From: Litorivivens sp041624475
GTDB taxonomy: Bacteria > Pseudomonadota > Gammaproteobacteria > Pseudomonadales > Spongiibacteraceae
Assembly: GCF_041624475.1 (NCBI RefSeq)
Contig: NZ_JBFJUX010000012.1
Coordinates: 1-64,000, forward strand
Direction of reading: 5' to 3'
DNA length: 64,000 bases
In this document: piece after piece, positions 16,224 to 24,871 of the stretch
Layout of the letters: every line of letters starts with the position of its first letter
Position numbering within the stretch: position 1 is the first letter of the stretch
Made by a program: the position numbers and the translations under genes
The notes under the pieces: model-generated
Databases searched by the model: none
The model's input: only the letters and a program-made list of their open reading frames with translations
Told to the model about the DNA's origin: nothing

Positions 16224-16868
16224 TCAGAGAAAAGGATTGTGCTTTTCCAGTTTGATATGCCCGGTGTCCGGTGGCGGCGGCGCCGGTTTGGGTTTTTCCC
16301 CAAGCCGGGCACCGGGCTCGTCAAGGGACAGGCTGCTGGTGTCGGGGTTCAGTTTTTCCCGGGTATCCGGCAGGGTATCGATGTCTGATCCCGCTTCCGC
16401 CAGGCCAAAATCTGGCGGTTCAACTTCGGGCAGCGCCGGACGCTCCTCGCCTTCCCAGGGCTCCATGTCTGCCAGGCTGAACTCGGAAAGGTCCAGTGCC
16501 GGCGCGACAACGGTCTGGCGTTCATCGTCAGTCAACACGGGCGTTCCCTCAGGGGCCAAGCCAATGGTGCCGGTTTGCGGTGCCCGGCTTTGCTCAGCAG
16601 TCTTGGTTTGCGGTGCCTGCGCATCACCATGACGTTCCAGGCGTTTTACCGCAGTCTGCAGGCCCGCTTTGGTCAGCGCAGCCTTAAACTTTCGGGCGGC
16701 ATCTTCCGTTACGGCTTTTTTAATGCGATGCGGTTTGCCATCCACCAGGCTGGAGGCCTGCTGCTGATCGGTCTTGAATAACTGGGCTACTCGCGCCACG
16801 GCCTGAGCCTGGCTGGTACCGTCCAGCAGTTTGCCGGTTATGATAATGTCGTAGCGAGCTTCACTCAT
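16224..16868 (-). CDS. unrecognised protein with a small N-terminal domain and Pro/Asp-rich tail
   Basis: A 214-residue protein. Residues 1-80 form a compact alpha/beta-like domain (YDIIITGKLLDG...KPHRIKKAVTEDAARKFKAALTKAGL) whose second half faintly recalls the L7/L12 C-terminal fold. From about residue 85 the sequence turns acidic and proline-rich and looks disordered. I recall similar N-terminal domains in other gammaproteobacterial proteins in front of membrane domains, but none follows here. It has no signal peptide or membrane helix and no operon partner; it diverges from an AraC regulator. Confidence 0.7.
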   Translation of the reverse strand: MSEARYDIIITGKLLDGTSQAQAVARVAQLFKTDQQQASSLVDGKPHRIKKAVTEDAARKFKAALTKAGLQTAVKRLERHGDAQAPQTKTAEQSRAPQTGTIGLAPEGTPVLTDDERQTVVAPALDLSEFSLADMEPWEGEERPALPEVEPPDFGLAEAGSDIDTLPDTREKLNPDTSSLSLDEPGARLGEKPKPAPPPPDTGHIKLEKHNPFL

Positions 16869-16985
16869 CGTGCTTACCTGGTGCCTTGGCGCTTTCGCCG
16901 TCTACTGATCAACTTAGCAGAGATCGCGGGGCAATGTTAAGATGCCTGTTCTGCTCACCTGCGAAATTGACGACCAGACCTCTGA

Positions 16986-18044
16986 ATGGACGCCGAAACG
17001 GTTCCCACAAAATTTGCCAAATCGCTGCTGAATCTCGTTGTTGAGAGAGGCTACGACTATGCGCCGGTCCTTGGCGTTGCGGGAATAGATTTCGATCCGA
17101 TGGATACCAGGTCGCCGGGCTATCAAACCCAGATCTCGGCGCATCAGTACTCCCGACTCTATCAGCAGGTGCTGAGCCTGTTGCAGGACGAGACCTTCGG
17201 GCTGGTTCAGGGCAGTGGCGTAACTCCGGGCGCGTTCCGGATGATGTGCTACTGCATACTCAGTTGCGACAATCTGGGTAAGGCAATCAAGCGCGCCTGT
17301 GAGTTTTACCGCACCTTCTTCCGCAATGAGGCTCAGATCAGCTTTGCTCTGGAAGGCGAACTGGCCTCTGTTGGCTACAGCGGCGCCCGCGACAGCTCGC
17401 TGGCGGCGACCGAAGTCGAAGCGGCTGATATCTATGGCCTGTCGATCTGGCATCGTTTTTACTGCTGGCTGGTGGGCACCTCGATTGAGTTGAGTGAAGT
17501 ACATTTCGCGCGCCTGGCTCCGGATAACGCTGAGCGGCGAGAAAAGTACGAGCGCCTGTTTGGCTGCCCGGTACTGTTTGGGCAGAGTCGCGATGAGATT
17601 CTGTTTCATCAGCGTTTCCTGGACTACCCGCTGGTTCAGTCCGACGAATCGTTGAAAACCTTTCTTAAAACTGCACCCTATCCGTTGATGGTCATGCCCA
17701 ATGGTCGCAGCGATAACGGTCTGGTGGCCCGAGTGCGGGCGCTGATCGGGCACGATTTCAGTCAGGGCTCGCCCAGTTTTGATCGCATTACCCAGGCGTT
17801 GCATATGTCGGCGCCAACTCTGCGCCGCAGGCTGAAGAAAGAGGGCACCAGTTTTCAGACCCTCAAGGATGAATGTCGCCGGGATGCGGCTATCAACTAC
17901 CTCAGCAATTCTGATCTGTCGATCAACGCCATCGCCGCGCTGATGGGCTTTACCGACCCAAGCGCCTTTCACCGCTGCTTCAAAAAGTGGACCGGCACCA
18001 CCCCGGGGGAATTTCGGCAGCGGGAGCGGCGCCAGGGCTCCTGA
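16986..18044 (+). CDS. AraC-family regulator (Arabinose_bd type)
   Basis: A 352-residue regulator. Residues 20-200 match the Arabinose_bd effector domain typical of OruR/ArgR-like AraC proteins, and residues 240-345 hold two helix-turn-helix motifs (HMSAPTLRRRLKKEGTSF, and the second ending FTDPSAFHRCFKKWTGTTPGEFR). It lies 150 nt upstream of the thiolase/multifunctional-enzyme pair and points the same way, so it may control fatty-acid or related oxidation. A second regulator of the same subfamily is encoded at 43.5-44.6 kb. Confidence 0.92.
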   Translation: MDAETVPTKFAKSLLNLVVERGYDYAPVLGVAGIDFDPMDTRSPGYQTQISAHQYSRLYQQVLSLLQDETFGLVQGSGVTPGAFRMMCYCILSCDNLGKAIKRACEFYRTFFRNEAQISFALEGELASVGYSGARDSSLAATEVEAADIYGLSIWHRFYCWLVGTSIELSEVHFARLAPDNAERREKYERLFGCPVLFGQSRDEILFHQRFLDYPLVQSDESLKTFLKTAPYPLMVMPNGRSDNGLVARVRALIGHDFSQGSPSFDRITQALHMSAPTLRRRLKKEGTSFQTLKDECRRDAAINYLSNSDLSINAIAALMGFTDPSAFHRCFKKWTGTTPGEFRQRERRQGS

Positions 18045-18194
18045 GATAAGCTTTTGTTTTTAAAGTCTTTATAGCTTCTTTGCCAGTCTGATTGACCGCA
18101 ATTGTTATTGTCTTTCCGCGCCGCAGAGTTAGATTGTGCTCGCTAATTTGGCGGGCGTGTCCTCGCCGCTGTCCAACTGTACACAGGAATCATT

Positions 18195-19400
18195 ATGGCT
18201 ACCGAAGCATTTATCTACGAAGCGATCCGTACGCCGCGAGGTAAGGGCAAGAAAGGCGCGGGCTCTCTCTACGAAGTTAAGCCCATCGATCTGGTTACCA
18301 ATCTGCTGGAAACCCTGAAAACCCGTCTTGACCTCGATACGACCCAGGTCGAGGATTTCATTCTGGCTACCGGTGAGCCTGTGGGAGAGCAGGGGCAGGA
18401 TCTGGCCAAGGCCGCGCTGGTCTATTCAAGCTGGGACGATGTTACAACCGGCGCCCAGCTGCACCGCTTCTGCGCAGGTGGTCTGGATGCGGTAAACATG
18501 GCGGCGGCGAAAGTCGCTTCCGGCTTTGAAGATCTGGTGGCCGCCGGTGGTGTGGAGTCCATGTCCCGCCTCGGTATCGGTGCCTCCGGTGGCGCAACTG
18601 GCGACCCCTGGGTTGCCATGAAAAGCTATTTTATCTCCCAAGGCCTCGGCGCCGACATGCTTGCGACGCTGGATGGCTTCACGCGTGAAGACGTGGATGC
18701 CTACGCCGTGCGCTCCCAGCAGCGCGCTGCCCACGCCCGCGACAACGGTTACTTCAAATCGCTGGTGCCGGTAAAAGACATGAACGGCGTGACCATTTTG
18801 GATCACGACGAATTCATCCGTCCGGGCACCACCATGGAAGATCTGGCCAAGCTGAAACCTGCCTTCCAGATGTTTAACGATTTCGGTCACGGCGGCGTTG
18901 CCAAACTGAAATACCCCGAGCTGGAAAATATCAACTGCGTTCACACGCCCGGCAATTCCTCCGGCATCGTTGACGGCGCCGGTCTGGTGCTGATTGGTAA
19001 CGAGAAGGCCGGCAAGGATCAGGGGCTCAAGCCGCGTGCCCGCATCGTGTCCTGTGCGCTGGTTGGCACCGAACCCACCATTATGCTGGCAGGCCCAGGC
19101 CCAGCTACCGAAAAGGCCCTGAAAAAAGCTGGCCTGACGGTTGATGATATCGATCTGTTTGAGTTGAACGAAGCCTTTGCCTCTGTCGTTCTGCGCTACC
19201 AGAAACAGCTGGGCATCCCCGATGAGAAGATCAACGTGAACGGTGGCGCTATTGCCATGGGTCACCCGATTGGCGCGACCGGCTCCATGATTCTCGGCAC
19301 CCTGCTGGATGAACTGGAGCGTCGCAACCTGAAGCGCGGTCTCTGCACCTTGTGTGCGGGCGGTGGTATCGGCATCGCCACCATTATCGAGCGGGTTTAA
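18195..19400 (+). CDS. acetyl-CoA C-acyltransferase (thiolase)
   Basis: A 401-residue thiolase that cleaves 3-ketoacyl-CoA to acetyl-CoA plus a shortened acyl-CoA. The three catalytic sites are present: nucleophile C93 (HRFCAGGLDA), H357 (GHPIGATGS) and C387 (CAGGGIG). Length is normal for the FadA/FadI class. The start has AGGA about 7 nt upstream. It is followed after 69 nt by the hydratase/dehydrogenase gene, forming a beta-oxidation pair with the thiolase first (the opposite of E. coli fadBA). Confidence 0.95.
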   Translation: MATEAFIYEAIRTPRGKGKKGAGSLYEVKPIDLVTNLLETLKTRLDLDTTQVEDFILATGEPVGEQGQDLAKAALVYSSWDDVTTGAQLHRFCAGGLDAVNMAAAKVASGFEDLVAAGGVESMSRLGIGASGGATGDPWVAMKSYFISQGLGADMLATLDGFTREDVDAYAVRSQQRAAHARDNGYFKSLVPVKDMNGVTILDHDEFIRPGTTMEDLAKLKPAFQMFNDFGHGGVAKLKYPELENINCVHTPGNSSGIVDGAGLVLIGNEKAGKDQGLKPRARIVSCALVGTEPTIMLAGPGPATEKALKKAGLTVDDIDLFELNEAFASVVLRYQKQLGIPDEKINVNGGAIAMGHPIGATGSMILGTLLDELERRNLKRGLCTLCAGGGIGIATIIERV

Positions 19401-19469
19401 CACAGAAATTATCGTAGGAGCGACCAGCGCTTGCGGGCGGGACTCGTTTCTGCAATGGAGAGAAGACAA

Positions 19470-21632
19470 ATGGGATACATTCAACTAGAGAAAGACAGTG
19501 ACGGCATCGTCGAGCTGATTTTCGACCAGCCGGGTAAAACCGTTAACACCATGGGCGCGGAGTACGACGAAGCCATGCGCGCCGCCGTCGCCGAATTGAA
19601 AAGCATGGTAGAGCAAGGCGGTGTAACCGGGGTTTACGTTCGCAGCGGCAAGCCCGGCCAGTTTTTCGCCGGCGGCGATATCAAAGAGCTGCTGGAAATG
19701 GACCTGAACCCCAGCGATGAAAAGAAAGCTGAGGTGTACAACGGCATTATGCAAACCAAGGCGCCTTTACGCGAGCTGGAAACGCTTGGCGTACCGGTTG
19801 CTGTTGGTATTAATGGCGCCTGTCTGGGTGGCGGTTTTGAAATCTCCCTGGCCTGTCATTACCGGGTTGCGATGAATGGTGTGCAGGTTGGTCTGCCCGA
19901 GGCGATGATTGGTTTGATGCCCGGCGCTGGCGGCGTTGTGCGCATGACCTATCTGCTGGGCATGCAGGAAGCCATTGGCCTGATCAGTCAGGGCAAACGC
20001 CTGACCGCAGAAAAGGCACAGGGCAAAGGCCTGATCCACGAGCTGGCCGACTCTGAAGAAGATCTGGCCGCCAAGGCCAAGGCCTGGATCAAGGCCAATC
20101 CCGAGGCGAAGCAGCCCTGGGACACCGAGGGTTATAAAATACCCGGCGGCTACCCCACCGATGAGGCCAATCAGGGCCTGACCTTCTTTGGTCCATCCAA
20201 TGTGATGGTCCAAACCAAAAACCTGATGCCGGCACAGAACGCTATTTTTGCCTGTGTGGTGGATTCTGCGCGGGTCGATTTTGACACCGCCCAGAAAATC
20301 GAAGGTCGGTATTTCATGCACCTGATGCTCAATCAGGTGTCGCGCAATATGATGACCGCCTTCTTTGTGCAGATGGAGGCACTCAACAAAGGCGCCAGCC
20401 GTCCCGATAGCATCGACAAGACCAGTGTGAAAAAGCTGGGTATTCTCGGCGCCGGTCAGATGGGTGCCGGTATTGCTACCGTTGCCGCGCAAAAGGGCAT
20501 CGAGGTTGTGTTGAAAGATATTTCTCTGGCGAACGCAGAGAAAGGCAAAGCTTATGCGGAGAACTTTTTCAACAAGCGCATTGAGAAAAAGCGCCTTACC
20601 GAAGAGGCGAAAACCGAGTATCTGGCGCGCATTAAAGCCACTGAAGACTATGCCGATCTGGCGGACTGTGATCTGGTGATCGAGGCCGTCTTTGAAGACC
20701 GCAAGGTCAAGGCCGCGGTAACCAAAGACACCGAAGCCGTATTGAAGGTCGACGGCGTGTTTGCGTCCAACACCTCGTCGCTGCCCATCACCGAACTGGC
20801 CGAGGCCTCCAGCCGTCAGGCCAATTTTATCGGTATGCATTTCTTCTCGCCCGCCGAGAAAATGCCATTGGTTGAAATTATCCGTGGCGAAAACACCTCG
20901 GATGAAACTCTGGCGCGCGCTTTTGATCTGGCCCAGCAGCTGGGTAAAACCCCGATTGTGGTCAACGATGCCCCCGGCTTCTTCACCACTCGCGTGATCG
21001 GTAAAACCGTATCGCAGGGTGCCATCATGTTGGAAGAGGGCATCAACCCGGTACTGATCGAGTCAGCGGCCCGCGACAACGGTTCGCCGATTGGCCCGCT
21101 GGGCGCGATTGATGAAATCAGTCAGGAAACCGCCTATAAAAATGGTCAGCAGGCCAAGGCCGATGCCGAAGCCCAAGGTCAGAAGTGGGAAGACAATGCT
21201 GCCTCGCGCATTCTCGACCGCATGGTCAACGAGTTTGGCCGCAAAGGTAAGGTTCACGGTGCCGGCTATTACGAGTACCCGCAGGGTGGCCAGAAGCACA
21301 TGTGGCCGGGCCTGAAAGAGGCATTCGCTCCAAATGGCTACAAAGAGATTCCTTACGAGGATATCAAAGACCGTCTGGTTTACTCCCAGTGTCTGGAAGC
21401 GGTCCGCGCCATGGAAGAAGGTGTTATCGAGAATGTGGGTGACGGCAATATCGGTTCCATCATGGGTATCGGCTTTCCGGCCCAGACCGGCGGTGTATTT
21501 CAGGCGATCAACGCGATTGGTCTGCAGCAGTTTGTAGAGCGTGCCGAGTACCTGCACCAGCAGTACGGTGAAGACTTTGCCGTGCCGCAGTTGCTGAAGG
21601 ACCGCGCTGCGAAGAACGAACTGTTTCTGTAA
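19470..21632 (+). CDS. multifunctional enoyl-CoA hydratase / 3-hydroxyacyl-CoA dehydrogenase (FadB/FadJ-like)
   Basis: A 720-residue two-domain enzyme. The N-terminal crotonase part (1-190) has an oxyanion-hole motif (FFAGGDIKELLE) and the catalytic Glu region (GGGFEISLACHYR ... GLPEAMIGLMPGAGG). The NAD domain begins near residue 330 (LGILGAGQMGAGIATVAAQKG), and the dehydrogenase His-Glu pair sits in HFFSPAEKMPLVEII. ATG at 19470 has GGAGA upstream; the longer frame adds 13 atypical residues. With the thiolase it completes a beta-oxidation cycle. The sequence is nearer to the long-chain FadJ-type in layout, but the substrate is not certain. Confidence 0.94.
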   Translation: MGYIQLEKDSDGIVELIFDQPGKTVNTMGAEYDEAMRAAVAELKSMVEQGGVTGVYVRSGKPGQFFAGGDIKELLEMDLNPSDEKKAEVYNGIMQTKAPLRELETLGVPVAVGINGACLGGGFEISLACHYRVAMNGVQVGLPEAMIGLMPGAGGVVRMTYLLGMQEAIGLISQGKRLTAEKAQGKGLIHELADSEEDLAAKAKAWIKANPEAKQPWDTEGYKIPGGYPTDEANQGLTFFGPSNVMVQTKNLMPAQNAIFACVVDSARVDFDTAQKIEGRYFMHLMLNQVSRNMMTAFFVQMEALNKGASRPDSIDKTSVKKLGILGAGQMGAGIATVAAQKGIEVVLKDISLANAEKGKAYAENFFNKRIEKKRLTEEAKTEYLARIKATEDYADLADCDLVIEAVFEDRKVKAAVTKDTEAVLKVDGVFASNTSSLPITELAEASSRQANFIGMHFFSPAEKMPLVEIIRGENTSDETLARAFDLAQQLGKTPIVVNDAPGFFTTRVIGKTVSQGAIMLEEGINPVLIESAARDNGSPIGPLGAIDEISQETAYKNGQQAKADAEAQGQKWEDNAASRILDRMVNEFGRKGKVHGAGYYEYPQGGQKHMWPGLKEAFAPNGYKEIPYEDIKDRLVYSQCLEAVRAMEEGVIENVGDGNIGSIMGIGFPAQTGGVFQAINAIGLQQFVERAEYLHQQYGEDFAVPQLLKDRAAKNELFL

Positions 21633-21637
21633 GTTCT

Positions 21638-21675
21638 CTATCCGGAGGGAGTCACGCCCTCCGGATAGCCCTTTT
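21638..21675 (+). terminator. rho-independent terminator after the beta-oxidation pair
   Basis: A perfect 12-bp stem, CTATCCGGAGGG (21638-21649) with CCCTCCGGATAG (21657-21668), closes a 7-nt loop and is followed by CCCTTTT. It lies between the convergent ends of the FadB/FadJ-like gene and hypB and may insulate both. Confidence 0.88.
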
Positions 21676-21681
21676 GCCTGA

Positions 21682-22476
21682 TCAGGCAGATACCGCAAGC
21701 TCCGGCCGCTCGGCCTCCAACCACTCCAGCCACGCCTGCATGCCTTCACCGGTTTTTGCCGACAGCTGCAAAATGCGGCAGTTCGGGTTCACCTCACGCA
21801 CATAACCCAGGCAGGCCTGCAGATCAAAATCGAGATGCGGCAGCAGATCGACCTTGTTAAGCACAACCAGATCCGCCTTGTGAAACATGTGCGGATACTT
21901 CAAGGGCTTGTCTTCACCCTCGGTGACTGATAGCACCACGACCCGCTTGTTCTCACCCAGATCAAACAGTGCCGGACAAACCAGATTGCCGACATTTTCC
22001 ACAAAGACCACGCTGCCCGGTTCAGGCTCGAGCTCGTGGATGCCCGCGTGCAGCATGTCGGCTTCGAGATGACAGCCGGTGCCGGTATTGATTTGCACAG
22101 CTAAAGCGCCGGTCGCGCGGATACGCTGGGCATCGTTTTCGGTGGCCTGATCGCCTTCGACCACACAACAGGGGCCGGAGAGTTGCTTCAGGGTTTTTTC
22201 CAGCAGGGTGGTTTTGCCGGAGCCGGGTGAACTCAGCAGGTTCAGGCAGACAATGCCGAGCTTATCAAACCAGCGGCGATTGTCTGAGGCGATGCGATCA
22301 TTTTTACTGAGGATGGCCTGCTCCAACGCAACAGTTTTATCGCCGGTTTCATGGCTGTGTAAATGGTCATGACTATGCCCGTGCTCATGACTGTGATCAT
22401 GGCTGTGGGTATGCTTCAGTGACTTGCCGTCGAGCTGGGTTTCCGCGCCCTCAGAACAGCCGCAAACTGTGCACAT
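21682..22476 (-). CDS. hypB: hydrogenase nickel incorporation GTPase HypB
   Basis: A 264-residue SIMIBI-class GTPase that, with HypA, delivers nickel to the hydrogenase large subunit. The N-terminus has the high-affinity metal site CxxCGC (CTVCGC, residues 2-7), and residues 22-42 alternate His with other residues, giving 11 histidines for nickel storage. The Walker A loop is SSPGSGKTT, the base-recognition motif NKVD. It is the last gene of the hydrogenase operon and follows hypA by 9 nt. Confidence 0.97.
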   Translation of the reverse strand: MCTVCGCSEGAETQLDGKSLKHTHSHDHSHEHGHSHDHLHSHETGDKTVALEQAILSKNDRIASDNRRWFDKLGIVCLNLLSSPGSGKTTLLEKTLKQLSGPCCVVEGDQATENDAQRIRATGALAVQINTGTGCHLEADMLHAGIHELEPEPGSVVFVENVGNLVCPALFDLGENKRVVVLSVTEGEDKPLKYPHMFHKADLVVLNKVDLLPHLDFDLQACLGYVREVNPNCRILQLSAKTGEGMQAWLEWLEAERPELAVSA

Positions 22477-22485
22477 GTTTATCTC

Positions 22486-22815
22486 CTATTGCAGTTCCAT
22501 TTCGTGAACCAGAAGTTCATCGCCAGCGACACAACGCAGATTTCGCGAGCCACACTGGCAGCGCCCGAAAGGCGTGCTGCTGCCAAATTCAATGCCACAA
22601 TCCGAACAGGCTAACCTGCCCGGAACGTTAATGATTTCCAGTCTGGCGTTTTCCAGCACGGTGCCACGCGTACAGCTGTCAAAACAAAAGTGCAGTGCAT
22701 CGGGCAATACGGCGCTGAATTCGCCAATCTTCACGCTGACCCGTGCGACCGGGTTGCTGCCGGCGGCGTCAGCTACAATGCTGACAATATTGCGTGTGAT
22801 ACCCAGCTCGTGCAT
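22486..22815 (-). CDS. hypA: hydrogenase nickel chaperone HypA
   Basis: A 109-residue nickel metallochaperone. It starts MHELGIT, giving the nickel-binding MHE motif, and has the zinc domain at about 73-98. The zinc site is unusual: the first pair is CSDC, but the second reads RCQCGS, a CxC in place of the CPxCGS I expect. The start at 22815 is set by the MHE motif. It begins 4 nt after the preceding gene ends. Confidence 0.95.
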   Translation of the reverse strand: MHELGITRNIVSIVADAAGSNPVARVSVKIGEFSAVLPDALHFCFDSCTRGTVLENARLEIINVPGRLACSDCGIEFGSSTPFGRCQCGSRNLRCVAGDELLVHEMELQ

Positions 22816-22819
22816 CTGA

Positions 22820-23824
22820 CTACAATTTCCAGAGCTTGCAGTACCAATCCGGCTCAACCGGCAGTGGCAGTGCAGGAAGATCACACCATTTGCGCTTGGG
22901 TAGATAGTAAATACATTCCTTGCAGCGCAATATCATCTCGCCGTCTTCCATGCTGCCGGTATCACCGAGGGAATGGTTGGCAAAGCCCCCAATCTCCAAC
23001 AGCGGCAGTAGGTCGTTTTTATCCGTTCTCTCCAGTGCATCCAGCGTTCTCTGCCAGTCCTGCGCGCTTTCCGGCAAACGGGTGTCAGTTTCAATGCCCG
23101 CCTGCAGAACACAACCTATCTGGTGGCGCAAAATATCGTCGCTCAGTGTTCGGGTGATCTGGTCAACGGACTCATAAGGAATGGAGGTATCTGCGTAAAG
23201 CGCGAGTATTGTCTGCGGGAAAAAGCTGATTTCTCTGGCGTGGCACTGGATGCTATGGGTTTCGATTAACACATTGCTAATCTCAACGTCCTCAAGTTCA
23301 GCCAGGATTCTCCCCAGGGATTCGCCGTCTCCGAATTCAGCAAAATGTCGCGCGCTACTGGATTGCCCCAGAGTGCGCAGTAACGGGTTGTTGTCAGATT
23401 CACTTGCAGGCTGCTCGTCCGCGCCGAGCCTGACGAGGGCCTGGTGTGGCAGTGTGGTGCCGTTGTCGAGTGCATGCAGAGATTGGCGGAATTCGCCGAC
23501 GCGGGAGTGACTGGCTTGAGTGGCCAGCGCTTGCCCGGTGCCGCTTGAGCCGCGAAGCAGGCCCAGCAGACAGGCCGGCATTTTTGCGCTGCGCAGGCTA
23601 ACGATAGCGCTGATAATAGTGTCTTTTGGCGATCCGTTTGCAGCATCGGAAACCGGGTCTAGAAGCTGACTGATCAGCTCCGCGTTGGCATCGGCCGTCG
23701 AGTCGTTCAACGGGCGTTCGAGCAATTGCGCTTTATGCACGCCGGCGTGGTTGCTGATACAGGCTTCAAACAACGCTTCGATTTCCGGTGAATCGATGTC
23801 AATGCTGGTATGTGGGCTGGTCAT
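22820..23824 (-). CDS. unrecognised hydrogenase-operon protein with C-terminal four-cysteine tail
   Basis: A 334-residue soluble protein that I cannot place in a named hydrogenase family. Residues 1-290 look mostly helical with no catalytic motif. The last 35 residues hold four cysteines in a compact pattern: C301 and C304 (CKEC), C314 (KWCDLP) and C329 (DWYCKLW), with aromatic residues around them. This could bind an iron-sulfur cluster or zinc. It lies between hypE (21 nt away) and hypA (4 nt away), inside the maturation block, so a role in cluster insertion, assembly or electron transfer is plausible. It does not resemble HupK/HoxV or the rubredoxin HupI in motif layout. Confidence 0.85.
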   Translation of the reverse strand: MTSPHTSIDIDSPEIEALFEACISNHAGVHKAQLLERPLNDSTADANAELISQLLDPVSDAANGSPKDTIISAIVSLRSAKMPACLLGLLRGSSGTGQALATQASHSRVGEFRQSLHALDNGTTLPHQALVRLGADEQPASESDNNPLLRTLGQSSSARHFAEFGDGESLGRILAELEDVEISNVLIETHSIQCHAREISFFPQTILALYADTSIPYESVDQITRTLSDDILRHQIGCVLQAGIETDTRLPESAQDWQRTLDALERTDKNDLLPLLEIGGFANHSLGDTGSMEDGEMILRCKECIYYLPKRKWCDLPALPLPVEPDWYCKLWKL

Positions 23825-23845
23825 GATCCGCGACTCTCCTCCCGG

Positions 23846-24871
23846 TTAGCAGATACGTGGCAGCAGTTCGCCGCTTGGTACGTCCAGTGAGCGCTCTCCA
23901 CCGAAGCGGGTTCGCAGCGCCACGTTGTCGGGGTAGTGCGGCGAAAAGCCGCCAATGGCACAGGCATTTTTACAGGCGGGGAAGGCGCGCAGGGCCTTCA
24001 GTGCGCTTTCGCAATCCCGCTCGGGCACCACCGCAACAAAGGTCCCTTCATTGGCGAGCCAGAGTGGATCAAAGCCCAGTAATTCGCAGGCACTGCGCAC
24101 ACCTTGCCGAACGGGCAGGCTGCTTTCGTCCAGCCAGGCACCCAGGCCACTGCCCTGCACAATTTCGCTGATCACGGTGGCCACGCCGCCGCGGGTGGCA
24201 TCGCGGATGACCCGCGTCTCCGGGCAGGCATCCAGTAAGGCTCGGCTGTAGAGGTGGATTGGACGACAGTCGCTTTCGACGGAGCTTTCCAGTTTGAGAT
24301 CACCGCGGGCGCAGAGTATGGCAACACCGTGGTCGCCCATGGGTCCGCTGACAATAATGCGATCCTGCTCACTGATCGGCGTCTTGCCGAGCTGCAATTC
24401 GCGCGCCGCTGCGCCAATGCCGGCGGTGTTGATAAACAGACCGTCGACACCACCGCGCGGTACAACTTTGGTGTCACCGGTCACGATGGCGATATCACTG
24501 GCGTCGGCAGCGCGGCGCATGGAAGTGAGCAGATACTGCAGTTCTTCTAAGGGCAAACCTTCCTCGATGATCAGACTGCAGGAAAGATAGAGGGGGGTAG
24601 CACCTGCGGTAGCCAGATCATTGACGGTGCCGTAGACCGCCAGTGAGCCCAGATCGCCGCCGGGAAAATGGCGCGGGCTTACAGTAAATGAATCACTGGT
24701 AAAGACCAGGCGTTGATCGCCGGCCACCTGCTGCCAGTCAAAGCTTGCGGCGTCGCTGGATTGGTGCTGACCATTGCTCAGTGTTGGCAGAATAAGCGTG
24801 TCCAGCAGGCGCCGCATATCGCGGCCACCGGCACCGTGTGACAGGGTAACCACACCGATTGAGTCAAGCAT
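23846..24871 (-). CDS. hypE: hydrogenase maturation protein HypE
   Basis: A 341-residue enzyme that dehydrates an S-carbamoyl group on its C-terminal Cys to a thiocyanate, the source of the cyanide ligands of the Ni-Fe site. It has the PurM-like ATP-binding features (LSHGAGGRDM at the start; GDTKVVPRGGVDGLF), and ends in LPRIC, with the essential terminal Cys. The start at 24871 gives the normal N-terminus and overlaps the end of hypD by 8 nt. Confidence 0.97.
   Translation of the reverse strand: MLDSIGVVTLSHGAGGRDMRRLLDTLILPTLSNGQHQSSDAASFDWQQVAGDQRLVFTSDSFTVSPRHFPGGDLGSLAVYGTVNDLATAGATPLYLSCSLIIEEGLPLEELQYLLTSMRRAADASDIAIVTGDTKVVPRGGVDGLFINTAGIGAAARELQLGKTPISEQDRIIVSGPMGDHGVAILCARGDLKLESSVESDCRPIHLYSRALLDACPETRVIRDATRGGVATVISEIVQGSGLGAWLDESSLPVRQGVRSACELLGFDPLWLANEGTFVAVVPERDCESALKALRAFPACKNACAIGGFSPHYPDNVALRTRFGGERSLDVPSGELLPRIC

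Noticed and set aside
16914..17972. Long open frame (352 codons) on the minus strand opposite the AraC regulator
   Set aside because: The plus-strand frame has full Arabinose_bd and HTH motifs; the antisense one is a codon-bias shadow with no recognisable domain.
18426..19484. Long minus-strand frame opposite the thiolase gene
   Set aside because: The thiolase is complete with its three catalytic motifs; the opposite frame is His/Gly/Gln-rich with no domain, typical of antisense of GC-rich genes.
19767..20840. 357-codon minus-strand frame opposite the FadB/FadJ-like gene
   Set aside because: Same reason: the sense strand is an intact two-domain enzyme.
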